A stretch of DNA of 6,934 nucleotides from Methyloprofundus sp. (GCA_013138555.1 WTCN01000093.1:1-6934); one strand, 5' to 3'; numbered from the stretch's first letter, positions 1 through 6,499 are shown. The notes: generated by a model not told the origin, from the letters alone. A program made the numbers and translations.

Positions 1-212
1 AAAATGCCATCGACCGATAATAAACACGCCAATAAAGCCGCTACCCAGATAACACCGGGAGCAACTTCTGATAAGAACGTAGGATCAGGGCTGACCCCTA
101 ATGGAAATAGCACAGCGACCATTAAAAAGAACGCCAAAGGATTAATGATGTCATTACGATGACGGAAAACCAGTAACAAATCACGTTTGATTGCAGATAG
201 CAGAAAACTCAT
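1..212 (-). CDS. ccmB: CcmB, heme exporter membrane subunit (partial, N-terminal 70 residues)
   Basis: CcmB is the inner-membrane permease of the CcmABCD complex of cytochrome c maturation System I, which releases holo-CcmE (heme chaperone) for transfer of heme to apocytochromes c in the periplasm. The visible part starts MSFLLSAIKRDLLLVFRHR and continues NDIINPLAFFLMVAVLFPLG, then a PDP...APGVIWVAALLA stretch. This is the usual CcmB pattern of a short amphipathic start, a basic RDLLL..R segment, then hydrophobic membrane segments at about residues 24-40 and 52-66. The start ATG overlaps the TGA of ccmA by 4 nt (ATGA), showing translational coupling, and a GAGGT ribosome site lies 9 nt upstream inside ccmA. 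The gene is cut by the left edge of the window; family members are about 220 residues, so roughly two thirds are missing. Identification is firm from sequence plus position directly after ccmA. Confidence 0.93.
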   Translation of the reverse strand, partial: MSFLLSAIKRDLLLVFRHRNDIINPLAFFLMVAVLFPLGVSPDPTFLSEVAPGVIWVAALLACLLSVDGI

Positions 213-838
213 ATCACCGCGACCTCATCTAAGTTGATCGGGCGTACTGTTTTCCCGGGAATCATTAAGTCATGATGGGTCGTCAGGATAACAGAGCCGC
301 CATCATGCACATGATTGGCAATTAAAGCTTCTTTTTCACCCACTCCTTTTTTATCCAGCGCGGTGAAAGGCTCGTCTAAAATCCATAATGGAGCGCTACT
401 TAAATACAAACGCGCCAACCCAACACGCCTCTGCTGCCCTGCCGAAAGACTATGACAAGGAACATCTTCAAAGCCATACAGCCCAACCTGTTTTAGGGCT
501 TCCATAATAGAGCATTTATTCAAGCTTTTATCCAGCTGCATCATCCAGCGTAAATTTTCCTCAGCAGTCAAGCTACCTTTTACACCCGCCAGATGCCCTA
601 CATACAACATAGCCTGATAATATTCATCGCGGCTCTCATCTAAAGCCTTTCCTTGCCAGAAGATATCGCCTGTATAGGCATCAGATAAACCACATAATAT
701 ACGTAATAAAGTTGTTTTACCGCTACCATTCTGACCAATAATCTGTACAACTTCTGCAGCATTGATTTGTAACGAAAAATTTGCAAACAATACGCGCTCA
801 TCACGCTCACAGAATAAATTTTTTACTTCTAGTGTCAT
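209..838 (-). CDS. ccmA: CcmA, cytochrome c biogenesis (heme export) ABC transporter ATPase
   Basis: This 209-residue protein is the ATP-hydrolysing subunit of CcmABCD. In the System I model its ATPase activity is used to release heme-loaded CcmE from CcmC/CcmD rather than to pump heme. Visible motifs are Walker A GQNGSGKT (residues 35-42), the CcmA-typical GHLAGVKGSLTAEENL (81-96), the ABC signature LSAGQQRR (131-138), Walker B LWILDEP (151-157) and the switch histidine pair in TTHHD (186-190). Length matches the family (about 205-215). The open frame extends upstream to 919, but that extension translates through the palindromic repeat at 860-890. MTLEVKNLFC at 838 is therefore the chosen start, because it aligns with CcmA N-termini. 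A possible Shine-Dalgarno AAGGGA lies about 12 nt upstream, a little far. The stop overlaps the ccmB start. The gap of 116 nt from manC and the repeat in it suggest ccmA opens its own operon. Confidence 0.96.
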   Translation of the reverse strand: MTLEVKNLFCERDERVLFANFSLQINAAEVVQIIGQNGSGKTTLLRILCGLSDAYTGDIFWQGKALDESRDEYYQAMLYVGHLAGVKGSLTAEENLRWMMQLDKSLNKCSIMEALKQVGLYGFEDVPCHSLSAGQQRRVGLARLYLSSAPLWILDEPFTALDKKGVGEKEALIANHVHDGGSVILTTHHDLMIPGKTVRPINLDEVAVI

Positions 839-859
839 AAAATATAACAAATCCCTTGT

Positions 860-890
860 GTAGGGTGGGCAGCGCTTTTTTGCCCACCTT
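860..890 (+). repeat. REP-like hairpin, copy A (GTAGGGTGG family)
   Basis: This 31-nt element begins GTAGGGTGGGCA and ends TGCCCACCTT. It contains a perfect 8-bp stem, GGTGGGCA (864-871) against TGCCCACC (881-888), with a 9-nt loop. A related element lies in reverse orientation at 4091-4120. It sits 22 nt before the ccmA start and lies inside the ORF extension that was rejected as ccmA coding sequence. There is no T-run after the stem on either strand, so it is not a canonical intrinsic terminator, although it could stabilise or attenuate a transcript coming from manC. The right-hand sequence TACCCACC at 927-934 could pair with the GGTGGG arm as an alternative outer stem, making the whole element about 75 nt. 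Confidence 0.75.
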
Positions 891-954
891 GTTGTGCGAT
901 AATAAACGATGGACAGCATATAGCATTACCCACCGGAACAGAACTAAAAAATGC

Positions 955-2355
955 TTATGTTCGCCCGTATTTATCCTCAAAACGCACAATATCATCCTCA
1001 CCCAGATAACTCCCTGACTGCACTTCCACTATTTCCAGCGGAATAACCCCCGGATTTTCCAGGCAATGCACTACTCCCAGCGGAATATAAGTTGATTCAT
1101 TTTCAGATAACAGGATGGTTTCTTCACCTTTACTGATCAAGGCCGTCCCTTTAACAACCACCCAATGTTCAGCACGGTGATGATGTTTCTGTAGTGATAA
1201 TTTAGCACCGGGTTTAACAACAATACGCTTGGTTTTATGGCGTTCGCCACTATCCACCGAATCATAATGCCCCCAGGGCCGATAGACTTTGCGATGCAAA
1301 TCCGCTTCCGGGCGTTGTTCTTTTTTTAAGCTGGCAACAATTTTCTTAACATCCTGAACCCTGTCTTTAGGAGCCACCATGACCGCATCATCCGTTTCAA
1401 CTACCACTATATCCTGAAGACCAATCACAGCAACCAGTTTATTTTCCGCATGAAGAAAAGAATTTTCTGTATCTAATGCCAATACATCTCCGCTGACAGC
1501 GTTACCAAAGGGGTCTTTATCAGTCACCTCCCATAGTGCCGACCAGGAACCTACATCACTCCAGCCCGCCTGCAAAGGGATAACCACCGCTTTATCGGTT
1601 TTTTCCATCACCGCATAATCAATGGAATCAGACGGGCATTGAGCAAACAAGTCTGTATCTATACGCACAAAATCAACATCCACTTTAGCTTGTGAAAATG
1701 CCTGACGACAGCAACTCAACATCTCCGGGGAAAATTTCTCTAACTCTTCCAGATAACGCCCTGCTTTAAAAGCAAACATGCCACTATTCCAGTAATATTC
1801 ACCACTATCAACGTAAGCTTGCGCAACAATAGCATCAGGTTTTTCTACAAATTCGGCAACCTTAAAAGCATCCGCTATATTTTCACTTGAGCGTTTAATA
1901 TACCCATAGCCTGTTTCAGCCGCAGTTGGCACGACACCAAAGGTCACTAAAAAACCCTCTTCTGCCAATTGCCCCGCTTTAATCACTGCTTGCTGAAAAG
2001 CAGGCACGTTATCTATCACATGGTCAGCAGGCAAAACCAGTAAAATATCATCAGGATTTTTTGCCGCCAATGCTGCCAGGGCAACAGCAGGTGCGGTATT
2101 TTTACCGACTGGCTCCAGTATAATTGAGTCAGGCTGGGCATCAACCTCCCATAACTGCTCAGCCATCATAAACCGATGCCCTTCATTACAAACAGCAATG
2201 GGAGCTTGCAACTGCTCTATCCCTCTTAAGCGCAACACTGTTTCTTGTACCATTGTTTTATCAGAAACCAATGGCAAAAACTGCTTAGGATAGGTCCCTC
2301 GCGATAAAGGCCATAAACGGGTCCCAGAACCACCAGAGAGAATTACAGGTATCAT
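955..2355 (-). CDS. manC: Bifunctional mannose-1-phosphate guanylyltransferase / mannose-6-phosphate isomerase (type II PMI-GMP)
   Basis: This 466-residue cytoplasmic enzyme of the AlgA/ManC/XanB family interconverts fructose-6-P and mannose-6-P (isomerase half) and makes GDP-mannose from mannose-1-P and GTP (pyrophosphorylase half), feeding exopolysaccharide, O-antigen or alginate-type polymers. The N-terminal nucleotidyltransferase carries the signature GGSGTRLWPLSR (8-19) followed by YPKQF (22-26), LPADH (108-112), the sugar-phosphate motif FVEKP (169-173) and GWSDVGSW (264-271). The C-terminal cupin has YRPWG (358-362) and the metal-binding QKHHHRAEHW (389-398), with E396 and the histidines present. 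Length is normal for the bifunctional class. The ATG at 2355 is preceded at 5-nt spacing by AAAGGAAG, and the translation starts MIPVILSGGSG as in the family. Phosphomannomutase, needed between the two steps, is not in the window. Its position after prsR suggests use in the PEP-CTERM-linked polysaccharide. The symbol could equally be algA; manC is used as the neutral choice. Confidence 0.96.
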   Translation of the reverse strand: MIPVILSGGSGTRLWPLSRGTYPKQFLPLVSDKTMVQETVLRLRGIEQLQAPIAVCNEGHRFMMAEQLWEVDAQPDSIILEPVGKNTAPAVALAALAAKNPDDILLVLPADHVIDNVPAFQQAVIKAGQLAEEGFLVTFGVVPTAAETGYGYIKRSSENIADAFKVAEFVEKPDAIVAQAYVDSGEYYWNSGMFAFKAGRYLEELEKFSPEMLSCCRQAFSQAKVDVDFVRIDTDLFAQCPSDSIDYAVMEKTDKAVVIPLQAGWSDVGSWSALWEVTDKDPFGNAVSGDVLALDTENSFLHAENKLVAVIGLQDIVVVETDDAVMVAPKDRVQDVKKIVASLKKEQRPEADLHRKVYRPWGHYDSVDSGERHKTKRIVVKPGAKLSLQKHHHRAEHWVVVKGTALISKGEETILLSENESTYIPLGVVHCLENPGVIPLEIVEVQSGSYLGEDDIVRFEDKYGRT

Positions 2356-2358
2356 GAT

Positions 2359-2366
2359 CTTCCTTT
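2359..2366 (-). promoter_or_regulatory. Ribosome binding site of manC
   Basis: The minus strand reads AAAGGAAG immediately before the manC ATG, with the AGGA core 5 nt from the start codon. This supports the start at 2355. Confidence 0.7.
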
Positions 2367-2525
2367 GCTCATTTTAAGACTGAGTAGTTTACAAAACATT
2401 TAATAAAAAGTAAAAGCCAGGTATCAAGAAGCTTAATTTTTGCCCACCAATTTAAGGCCGTACAGACTTTTACCATGAAGAATATAAAGCTGAGTTCGGG
2501 ATAAACTAATTTACCCATCACTTCG

Positions 2526-2577
2526 TAGGATGTATTCCATACACCATCGACTATTGACGCATAAAATGCATCCTGTA
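2526..2577. repeat. Double-hairpin REP-like element between prsR and manC
   Basis: An imperfect inverted repeat has outer arms TAGGATGTATT (2526-2536) and AATGCATCCTG (2565-2575), matching at 9 of 11 positions. Each half also folds on itself. GACGCAT (2556-2562) faces ATGCATC (2566-2572) around AAA, and TGTAT (2531-2535) faces ATACA (2539-2543) around TCC. Two small hairpins in tandem inside a larger inverted repeat is the architecture of REP/BIME-type elements. It starts about 17 nt beyond the prsR stop codon, the usual place for such elements, and could influence prsR mRNA stability or reduce read-through into manC. The rest of the 238-nt gap (2356-2525) shows no clear promoter, terminator or gene. 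It does hold the fragment TTTTTGCCCACC at 2437-2448, which resembles the right arm of the hairpin at 860-890. Confidence 0.6.
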
Positions 2578-2593
2578 TCACTTATAAACCAGG

Positions 2594-3958
2594 CTACCCT
2601 CCATAATCCTCAATATTATACTTATTAAACAGGGTATAAAGTGTTGGTCGTGTCACTCCCAATAACTTGGCAGCATTGCTGATATTATTATCAGTATAGG
2701 CCAAAGCGCGTTTAATGGCGACCGACTCCGCCTGTTCACGTACCACTTTTAAATTAAGCGGTAAAGAATTATCCTCAACTTCCTCTGTCGACAAGGCCAA
2801 GTCTTCCAGGTCAATATAGAAATTTTCTGTCAGCACGACAGCCCGCTTAATTTTATTTTCTAACTGGCGAATATTACCAGGCCACGGATAAGTTTCTATC
2901 ATTTGTTTTGCCTCATCGGTAAAACCCTTGATATCTTTATTCTCATGTTCACTAAAACGGGACAAAAAAGCTTTCGCGATAACCAATGCATCGCCTTCAC
3001 GCTCTCTTAAGGGCGGAATATCAATCACCATTTCACTGATTCTATAATACAAATCCTCTCTAAACTCTCCTGACTCTATCAAGGCCGGGATATTCTGATG
3101 CGTTGCACAAATAATACGTACATCAACTGAAATTTCACTTCGTCCCCCTAGACGCTCAATCACTCGCTCCTGAATAAAACGCAATAATTTAGCCTGCAAG
3201 GAAAAAGGTAAGTCACCAATTTCATCCAGAAAAAATGTCCCTCCTTCAGCAAATTCAATTTTACCTTTAGTCTGTTTAACAGCACCTGTAAAAGCCCCTT
3301 TCTCATAACCAAACAGCTCGCTTTCCAATAAGTTACCAGGAATGGCTGCACAGTTGACAGCGACAAAAGGCTTATCAGACCGGGAGCTTAATTTATGGAT
3401 TGCACGAGCCACCACCTCTTTTCCCGTGCCGCTCTCCCCCAATAACAAAATCGTAATAGAACTCGCTGCAATTTTCTCAATGGTTCTGGATAACTTTTGC
3501 ATTTTTTCACAGCTGACAATAAGCCCCGACAAAGGCTCATATACCCGCTTCTGTAATTTACTATTTTCTTGTTCCAAGACCGTTAGCTGAAAAGCACGGG
3601 TAACAATCATGTTCAAAATACCAATATCGACAGGTTTTTGATAAAAATCATACGCCCCCAGAGCAACGGCTTTAATCGCATTAGCCTGATCATCATTACC
3701 CGTGACAACAATCACCTTAGTCTTAGGAACTAACTGTAAAATGTCTTTTAAGGTCGCCAAACCTTCGCTTGCATTAGCCGGGTCTGGCGGTAAGCCCAGA
3801 TCCAATGTCACCACACTGGGCGAAAAACGCCTTAGAGCATCAATTGCCGCAACTCTCCCCCCTGCAATCACAACTTTATAATCAGCAAACCCCCATTTAA
3901 ATTGCTTCTGCAAACCGGGGTCATCTTCAATAACCAATAAAACCTTTTTATCATCCAT
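2594..3958 (-). CDS. prsR: PrsR, PEP-CTERM-associated sigma-54-dependent response regulator
   Basis: This 454-residue NtrC-class transcription activator is the partner of the kinase encoded just upstream. The receiver domain (about 5-120) has the acidic pair E11/D12, the phospho-acceptor D53 in TLDLGLP, T86 in VVTG and K108 in YQKP. The AAA+ domain (about 145-375) has Walker A GESGTGKE (174-181), the sigma-54 contact loop GAFTGA (221-226), Walker B FFLDEIGD (242-249) and the R-finger region FREDLYYRI. The C-terminal Fis-type helix-turn-helix is at about 425-449 (NISNAAKLLGVTRPTLYTLF). All key residues are intact, so it should be able to be phosphorylated and to open sigma-54 promoters. The loop LPPDPANASEG after D53 and the overall match to the PEP-CTERM response regulator family support the specific call. 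In that family the proposed targets are PEP-CTERM protein and exopolysaccharide genes. The start at 3958 has a strong AGGAGG site. A generic NtrC-like regulator is the alternative, but pairing with PrsK makes this less likely. Confidence 0.93.
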   Translation of the reverse strand: MDDKKVLLVIEDDPGLQKQFKWGFADYKVVIAGGRVAAIDALRRFSPSVVTLDLGLPPDPANASEGLATLKDILQLVPKTKVIVVTGNDDQANAIKAVALGAYDFYQKPVDIGILNMIVTRAFQLTVLEQENSKLQKRVYEPLSGLIVSCEKMQKLSRTIEKIAASSITILLLGESGTGKEVVARAIHKLSSRSDKPFVAVNCAAIPGNLLESELFGYEKGAFTGAVKQTKGKIEFAEGGTFFLDEIGDLPFSLQAKLLRFIQERVIERLGGRSEISVDVRIICATHQNIPALIESGEFREDLYYRISEMVIDIPPLREREGDALVIAKAFLSRFSEHENKDIKGFTDEAKQMIETYPWPGNIRQLENKIKRAVVLTENFYIDLEDLALSTEEVEDNSLPLNLKVVREQAESVAIKRALAYTDNNISNAAKLLGVTRPTLYTLFNKYNIEDYGG

Positions 3959-3960
3959 AT

Positions 3961-3969
3961 CACCCTCCT
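3961..3969 (-). promoter_or_regulatory. Strong ribosome binding site of prsR, abutting a dyad
   Basis: The minus strand reads AGGAGGGTG, with AGGAGG ending 5 nt before the ATG at 3958. Its first base is also the last base of the dyad at 3969-3998, so a hairpin there would end exactly at the Shine-Dalgarno. The neighbouring prsK has no comparable site, which implies that PrsR is translated more strongly than PrsK. Confidence 0.85.
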
Positions 3970-3998
3970 AGACAAATGGAGTGAACACTGCTTGTCTA
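3969..3998. promoter_or_regulatory. Interrupted palindrome in the prsR 5' leader (candidate operator or RNA hairpin)
   Basis: Perfect 7-nt outer arms TAGACAA (3969-3975) and TTGTCTA (3992-3998) enclose a second inverted pair AGTG (3980-3983) and CACT (3986-3989) around AA. The unpaired parts are ATGG on one side and GC on the other. The element ends at the prsR Shine-Dalgarno. As DNA it could be a binding site for a dimeric regulator, including PrsR itself. As RNA it could form a stem next to the ribosome site. The function is inferred only from symmetry and position. Confidence 0.5.
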
Positions 3999-4090
3999 CC
4001 CCACCCTTTCAATATACACCAGCAAGCTAGATAACCTAGCCTATAAGCTTCCTGATAAAATAACTGAGCAACACTTATTAACACACCGAC

Positions 4091-4120
4091 AAGGTGGATA
4101 AAAAACATTGTCCACCCTAC
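4091..4120 (-). repeat. REP-like hairpin, copy B, supplying the prsK stop codon
   Basis: On the minus strand this 30-nt element reads GTAGGGTGGACAATG, then TTTTTTATCCACCTT. It is about 25 of 31 identical, with one gap, to the element at 860-890. The stem is GGTGGA (4093-4098 on the plus strand) against TCCACC (4111-4116), 6 bp with a 12-nt loop. One substitution relative to copy A keeps a base pair (G-C replaced by A-T), while the next inner pair is lost. The TAG in GTAGGG is the stop codon of prsK, so the element overlaps the end of the gene. The rest of the prsK-prsR gap (3999-4090) shows no convincing promoter, apart from a minor 5-bp hairpin GCTAG/CTAGC at 4026-4040. Confidence 0.72.
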
Positions 4121-6174
4121 GTGACTAACGGATATTTAATACTAAATACAGTACCTATCCCTAATTCACTTACCACAGAAATATCGCCACCCTGGCCCAG
4201 AATATACTCCCGTGCTTCATACACACCCACCCCCATCCCCGCATTTCCTTTAGTGGTATCAAAGGGTTTAAACAATCGTTCAATCATAAATTTCTGACTC
4301 ATACCACAGCCTGTATCCATTATATCTATTAGCGCATAAGTTTGGTCAGAACCCAGGTGAATTTTGACCTCTCCATCATCCGCTGTCGCATCCTGAGCAT
4401 TCTGGACTAAATGTCCCAATATCGCGATAAAGCGTTGCCTATCAGCCAGAACCAAACACTCTTTTAAGGCACAGCCTTTACTTATTACCGGTAAATTTCC
4501 TGCCTGCTGAAGCACAATATCCGCGAATATATCAGGAAGATTAATCGTCGTTTTTTGTACTTCTTTAACCTGCCCTTTTTTAAGCTGGGTTAATAAATGT
4601 TCCATTTTATTAACAACATTCTCCAGAGTCTCTATGGCATCATCAATAAATTCAGGATTACGCTTGTGCTGCTCTGCATTGTGAACAACCATCGAAACCT
4701 GTGCAACCAGATTTTTTAAATCATGAACCAGAAAAGCTGAAAAGCGACTATATGCCTCAAACTGTCTCGCCCGCGATAAATCATCGGTGACTTTACTTAA
4801 TACTAAAGCATTCGCCAATTGCAAGCCAACTGTTTTTAATAGATCATGATCTTCAGCCGTTAACTGACGCATCACTAACGGTTGTGTCAAAGCCACAAAA
4901 GCCACCACTTTATTTTGCTGTAATAAAGGCGTAATAATCCAGATATTTTCATAGCCTAGCCAGAGCGATAAATCCACAGCATCATACATTTCAGGATTAT
5001 TGTTAAATTCACAGAAATCTATCACCCACTGCTTATCATGCAAAAAGCGAATAAAGTCGTGATCCTGTTGTAATACAGCATCAAAAGAAAATCCCAGCGA
5101 CCTCTCATCGGCTAAATAAAATTCCCCCTTTTCCCCCCTGAGCCATAAGCCTCCACCCGCGCTCCCTACCAGATCCACCAGAGTTTTAATAACAAATTGA
5201 GTCAAATCATCCAGCGATCGTAGACTTGCAATCTCACGGCTCAACTTAATCCACTCCTCCCGGTAATCATAATTATGCTGAAAAAAATGGGTATTAAAAT
5301 AGACCTTAATATAGGCACGAATGGTTCCGGTAGCAAAAACAACCAGCAATAATATAACCGCCAAAAAAATAAAGAAAGTCTGGATAACAGCACTCCAACT
5401 CCCTCCAAAATTTTTAATATAAAAGCCCGCCAATGACATTAATATCATATACAGACCTGTCGCAAACATTACCGTCGTATGTACAACCACCGTTCGGGAT
5501 ATTGTGACCTGCTGCTCTCCATCCTGTAAACGACTAAACGAAATAGCCAGCAAAGGAGCACATAAGGCATTAATTAATCCCCGGGAATTCCAGAGTACAA
5601 AATCAAGCTGACCAAATAATAGTGATTTACTATAAATAACAAAATCAAAGGCAAACATCGCCGCCAGCCCCAGACACAAATATTTAATCGCCCAACGCTG
5701 ATCTTTATTAACATTACGATATAACTGCTCAAGTAGCATCAAACCTATAATGGCAAAACTCAAATGCGCGAATAACCGGGGATCGCGACCGACAAGCTGC
5801 TTTATCATGTCCAGAAGCTCGGGTGACAGCTCTATGGCACAGACAAACACCAGCCAGACAGATAATAAAAAAGCCAGCTTTGACTTTCTTAAAAAAGCAT
5901 ATTTACCTGAAAACAGCTGTCTGGAAATCAGCACATTCAGGAAAAAAAACCAGGCTCCATTACGCAGTGTTTCAAAAAGAAAGGTATCAGCAATATATAA
6001 AAACGGATGAGTTAAAGAATAGACAACAGTAGCCATCCATAAGACTGACATAGCAACCGCAATAGTAAACGCTGGAACAAAAGCATTTTTTTTAATGCGC
6101 AATAAAGCCAAAGGCAATATCAGCATAAAAACAAGCAAACCAATTAAGTAACTATAAAAAGCAAATTCTTCCAT
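4117..6174 (-). CDS. prsK: PrsK, XrtA/PEP-CTERM system membrane sensor histidine kinase
   Basis: This 685-residue inner-membrane kinase is expected to phosphorylate PrsR. The N-terminal 290 residues hold about nine hydrophobic segments (near 7-26, 33-53, 72-86, 99-117, 136-150, 161-181, 194-213, 229-251 and 262-283), with very short loops and therefore no large periplasmic sensor domain. A GAF domain follows at about 318-460. The phosphorylation site H484 lies in FLVHDLKN (481-488), the N-box in LVQNAQDA (589-596), G1 in MDTGCGMS (619-626), the F-box in LFKPF (634-638) and G2 in GNAGMGVG (643-650). The protein ends just after the final strand motif GIGTVFSIKYP, so the catalytic domain is complete although its stop codon lies in a repeat. 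Length and domain order match the PEP-CTERM histidine kinase family. No good Shine-Dalgarno precedes the ATG at 6174, but the N-terminus MEEFAFYSYLIGLLVF fits a first membrane helix. It lies 158 nt upstream of prsR. The signal it detects is unknown. Confidence 0.93.
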   Translation of the reverse strand: MEEFAFYSYLIGLLVFMLILPLALLRIKKNAFVPAFTIAVAMSVLWMATVVYSLTHPFLYIADTFLFETLRNGAWFFFLNVLISRQLFSGKYAFLRKSKLAFLLSVWLVFVCAIELSPELLDMIKQLVGRDPRLFAHLSFAIIGLMLLEQLYRNVNKDQRWAIKYLCLGLAAMFAFDFVIYSKSLLFGQLDFVLWNSRGLINALCAPLLAISFSRLQDGEQQVTISRTVVVHTTVMFATGLYMILMSLAGFYIKNFGGSWSAVIQTFFIFLAVILLLVVFATGTIRAYIKVYFNTHFFQHNYDYREEWIKLSREIASLRSLDDLTQFVIKTLVDLVGSAGGGLWLRGEKGEFYLADERSLGFSFDAVLQQDHDFIRFLHDKQWVIDFCEFNNNPEMYDAVDLSLWLGYENIWIITPLLQQNKVVAFVALTQPLVMRQLTAEDHDLLKTVGLQLANALVLSKVTDDLSRARQFEAYSRFSAFLVHDLKNLVAQVSMVVHNAEQHKRNPEFIDDAIETLENVVNKMEHLLTQLKKGQVKEVQKTTINLPDIFADIVLQQAGNLPVISKGCALKECLVLADRQRFIAILGHLVQNAQDATADDGEVKIHLGSDQTYALIDIMDTGCGMSQKFMIERLFKPFDTTKGNAGMGVGVYEAREYILGQGGDISVVSELGIGTVFSIKYPLVT

Positions 6175-6227
6175 CAGGCCGTTAAGGTTTATTTTAATAC
6201 GTGTTTATTAATGTACCATCATTTCAG

Positions 6228-6304
6228 CCTGTAGGGTGAAATAGCGTCGTGTTTTCTAGCATAGGAAGCTGGTGCAGCGACGATATAACCAGCATTACCC
6301 TGTA
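6228..6304. repeat. Imperfect palindromic intergenic element upstream of prsK
   Basis: Within the 361-nt gap between the TPR gene and prsK, outer arms TGTAGGGT (6230-6237) and ACCCTGTA (6297-6304) match at 7 of 8 positions. Inner arms ATAGCGTCG (6241-6249) and CGACGATAT (6278-6286) match at 8 of 9. The end sequence AGCATTACCC (6291-6300) is repeated exactly at 922-931, where it again lies about 60 nt from a GTAGGGTG start. That makes 6231-6300 and 860-934 likely relatives. A 7-nt direct repeat, TGTACCA, occurs at 6212-6218 and 6301-6307 around the element. No gene or RNA is recognised here, and the prsK promoter must lie in or beyond this element but could not be located. Confidence 0.5.
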
Positions 6305-6335
6305 CCACTCGAGACACAGAGAACACTAACACGAA

Positions 6336-6499
6336 AACTAAGGAATTAGACTAAATAAAACCCGATAGTTGTGTAGCCCGTATAGAGCTTGCGGAATACC
6401 GGAAAGTGAGTGCGCTGCTCTTCCTGTATTCCGCAAGCTCCATACAGGCTACATTAAAACATAGGCTTTCGGGTATTATTAAATACGCACTCCTTAGTT
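6336..6499. repeat. Nested palindrome of REPIN/MITE architecture, 164 nt
   Basis: The core is two 32-nt arms, 6373-6404 (GTAGCCCGTATAGAGC onward) and 6421-6452 (ending CATACAGGCTAC). They match at 29 of 32 positions in inverted orientation, separated by a 16-nt loop. Outside these, ACCCGATAG (6360-6368) and CTTTCGGGT (6466-6474) match at 8 of 9. At the tips, AACTAAGGA (6336-6344) and TCCTTAGTT (6491-6499) match perfectly. Two inverted REP-type sequences form a REPIN, and terminal inverted repeats around it are also what a small non-autonomous element (MITE) would show. No coding capacity is seen. The long stem could stop transcription from the TPR gene toward prsK, although no T-run is present. 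Confidence 0.75.

Noticed and set aside
860..890. Intrinsic terminator after manC
   Set aside because: The 8-bp stem is good, but on the minus strand no T-run follows it, and the only T-rich stretch is in the loop on the plus strand. It is called a REP-like hairpin instead.
839..919. A 27-residue N-terminal extension of CcmA
   Set aside because: The extension is a translation of the hairpin repeat at 860-890, and CcmA proteins begin at the equivalent of MTLEVKNL. The shorter start at 838 is used.
2431..2446. Possible sigma-54 promoter upstream of manC (GG-N10-GC spacing on the minus strand)
   Set aside because: Only the GG and GC positions fit. The flanks read GGGCA and AAGC instead of TGGCAC and TTGC, and the sequence overlaps repeat-like TTTTTGCCCACC.
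2369..2581. A 70-codon minus-strand frame in the prsR-manC gap, starting with GTG
   Set aside because: Its first third is the double-hairpin repeat at 2526-2577, it has no ribosome site, the start is GTG inside repeat flank, and the translation resembles no known family. It is best read as chance open frame.
3342..3590. Plus-strand open frame of 82 codons inside prsR, and similar frames within prsK and manC
   Set aside because: These are antisense shadows of genes with complete family motifs on the minus strand, with no ribosome site or recognisable protein content.
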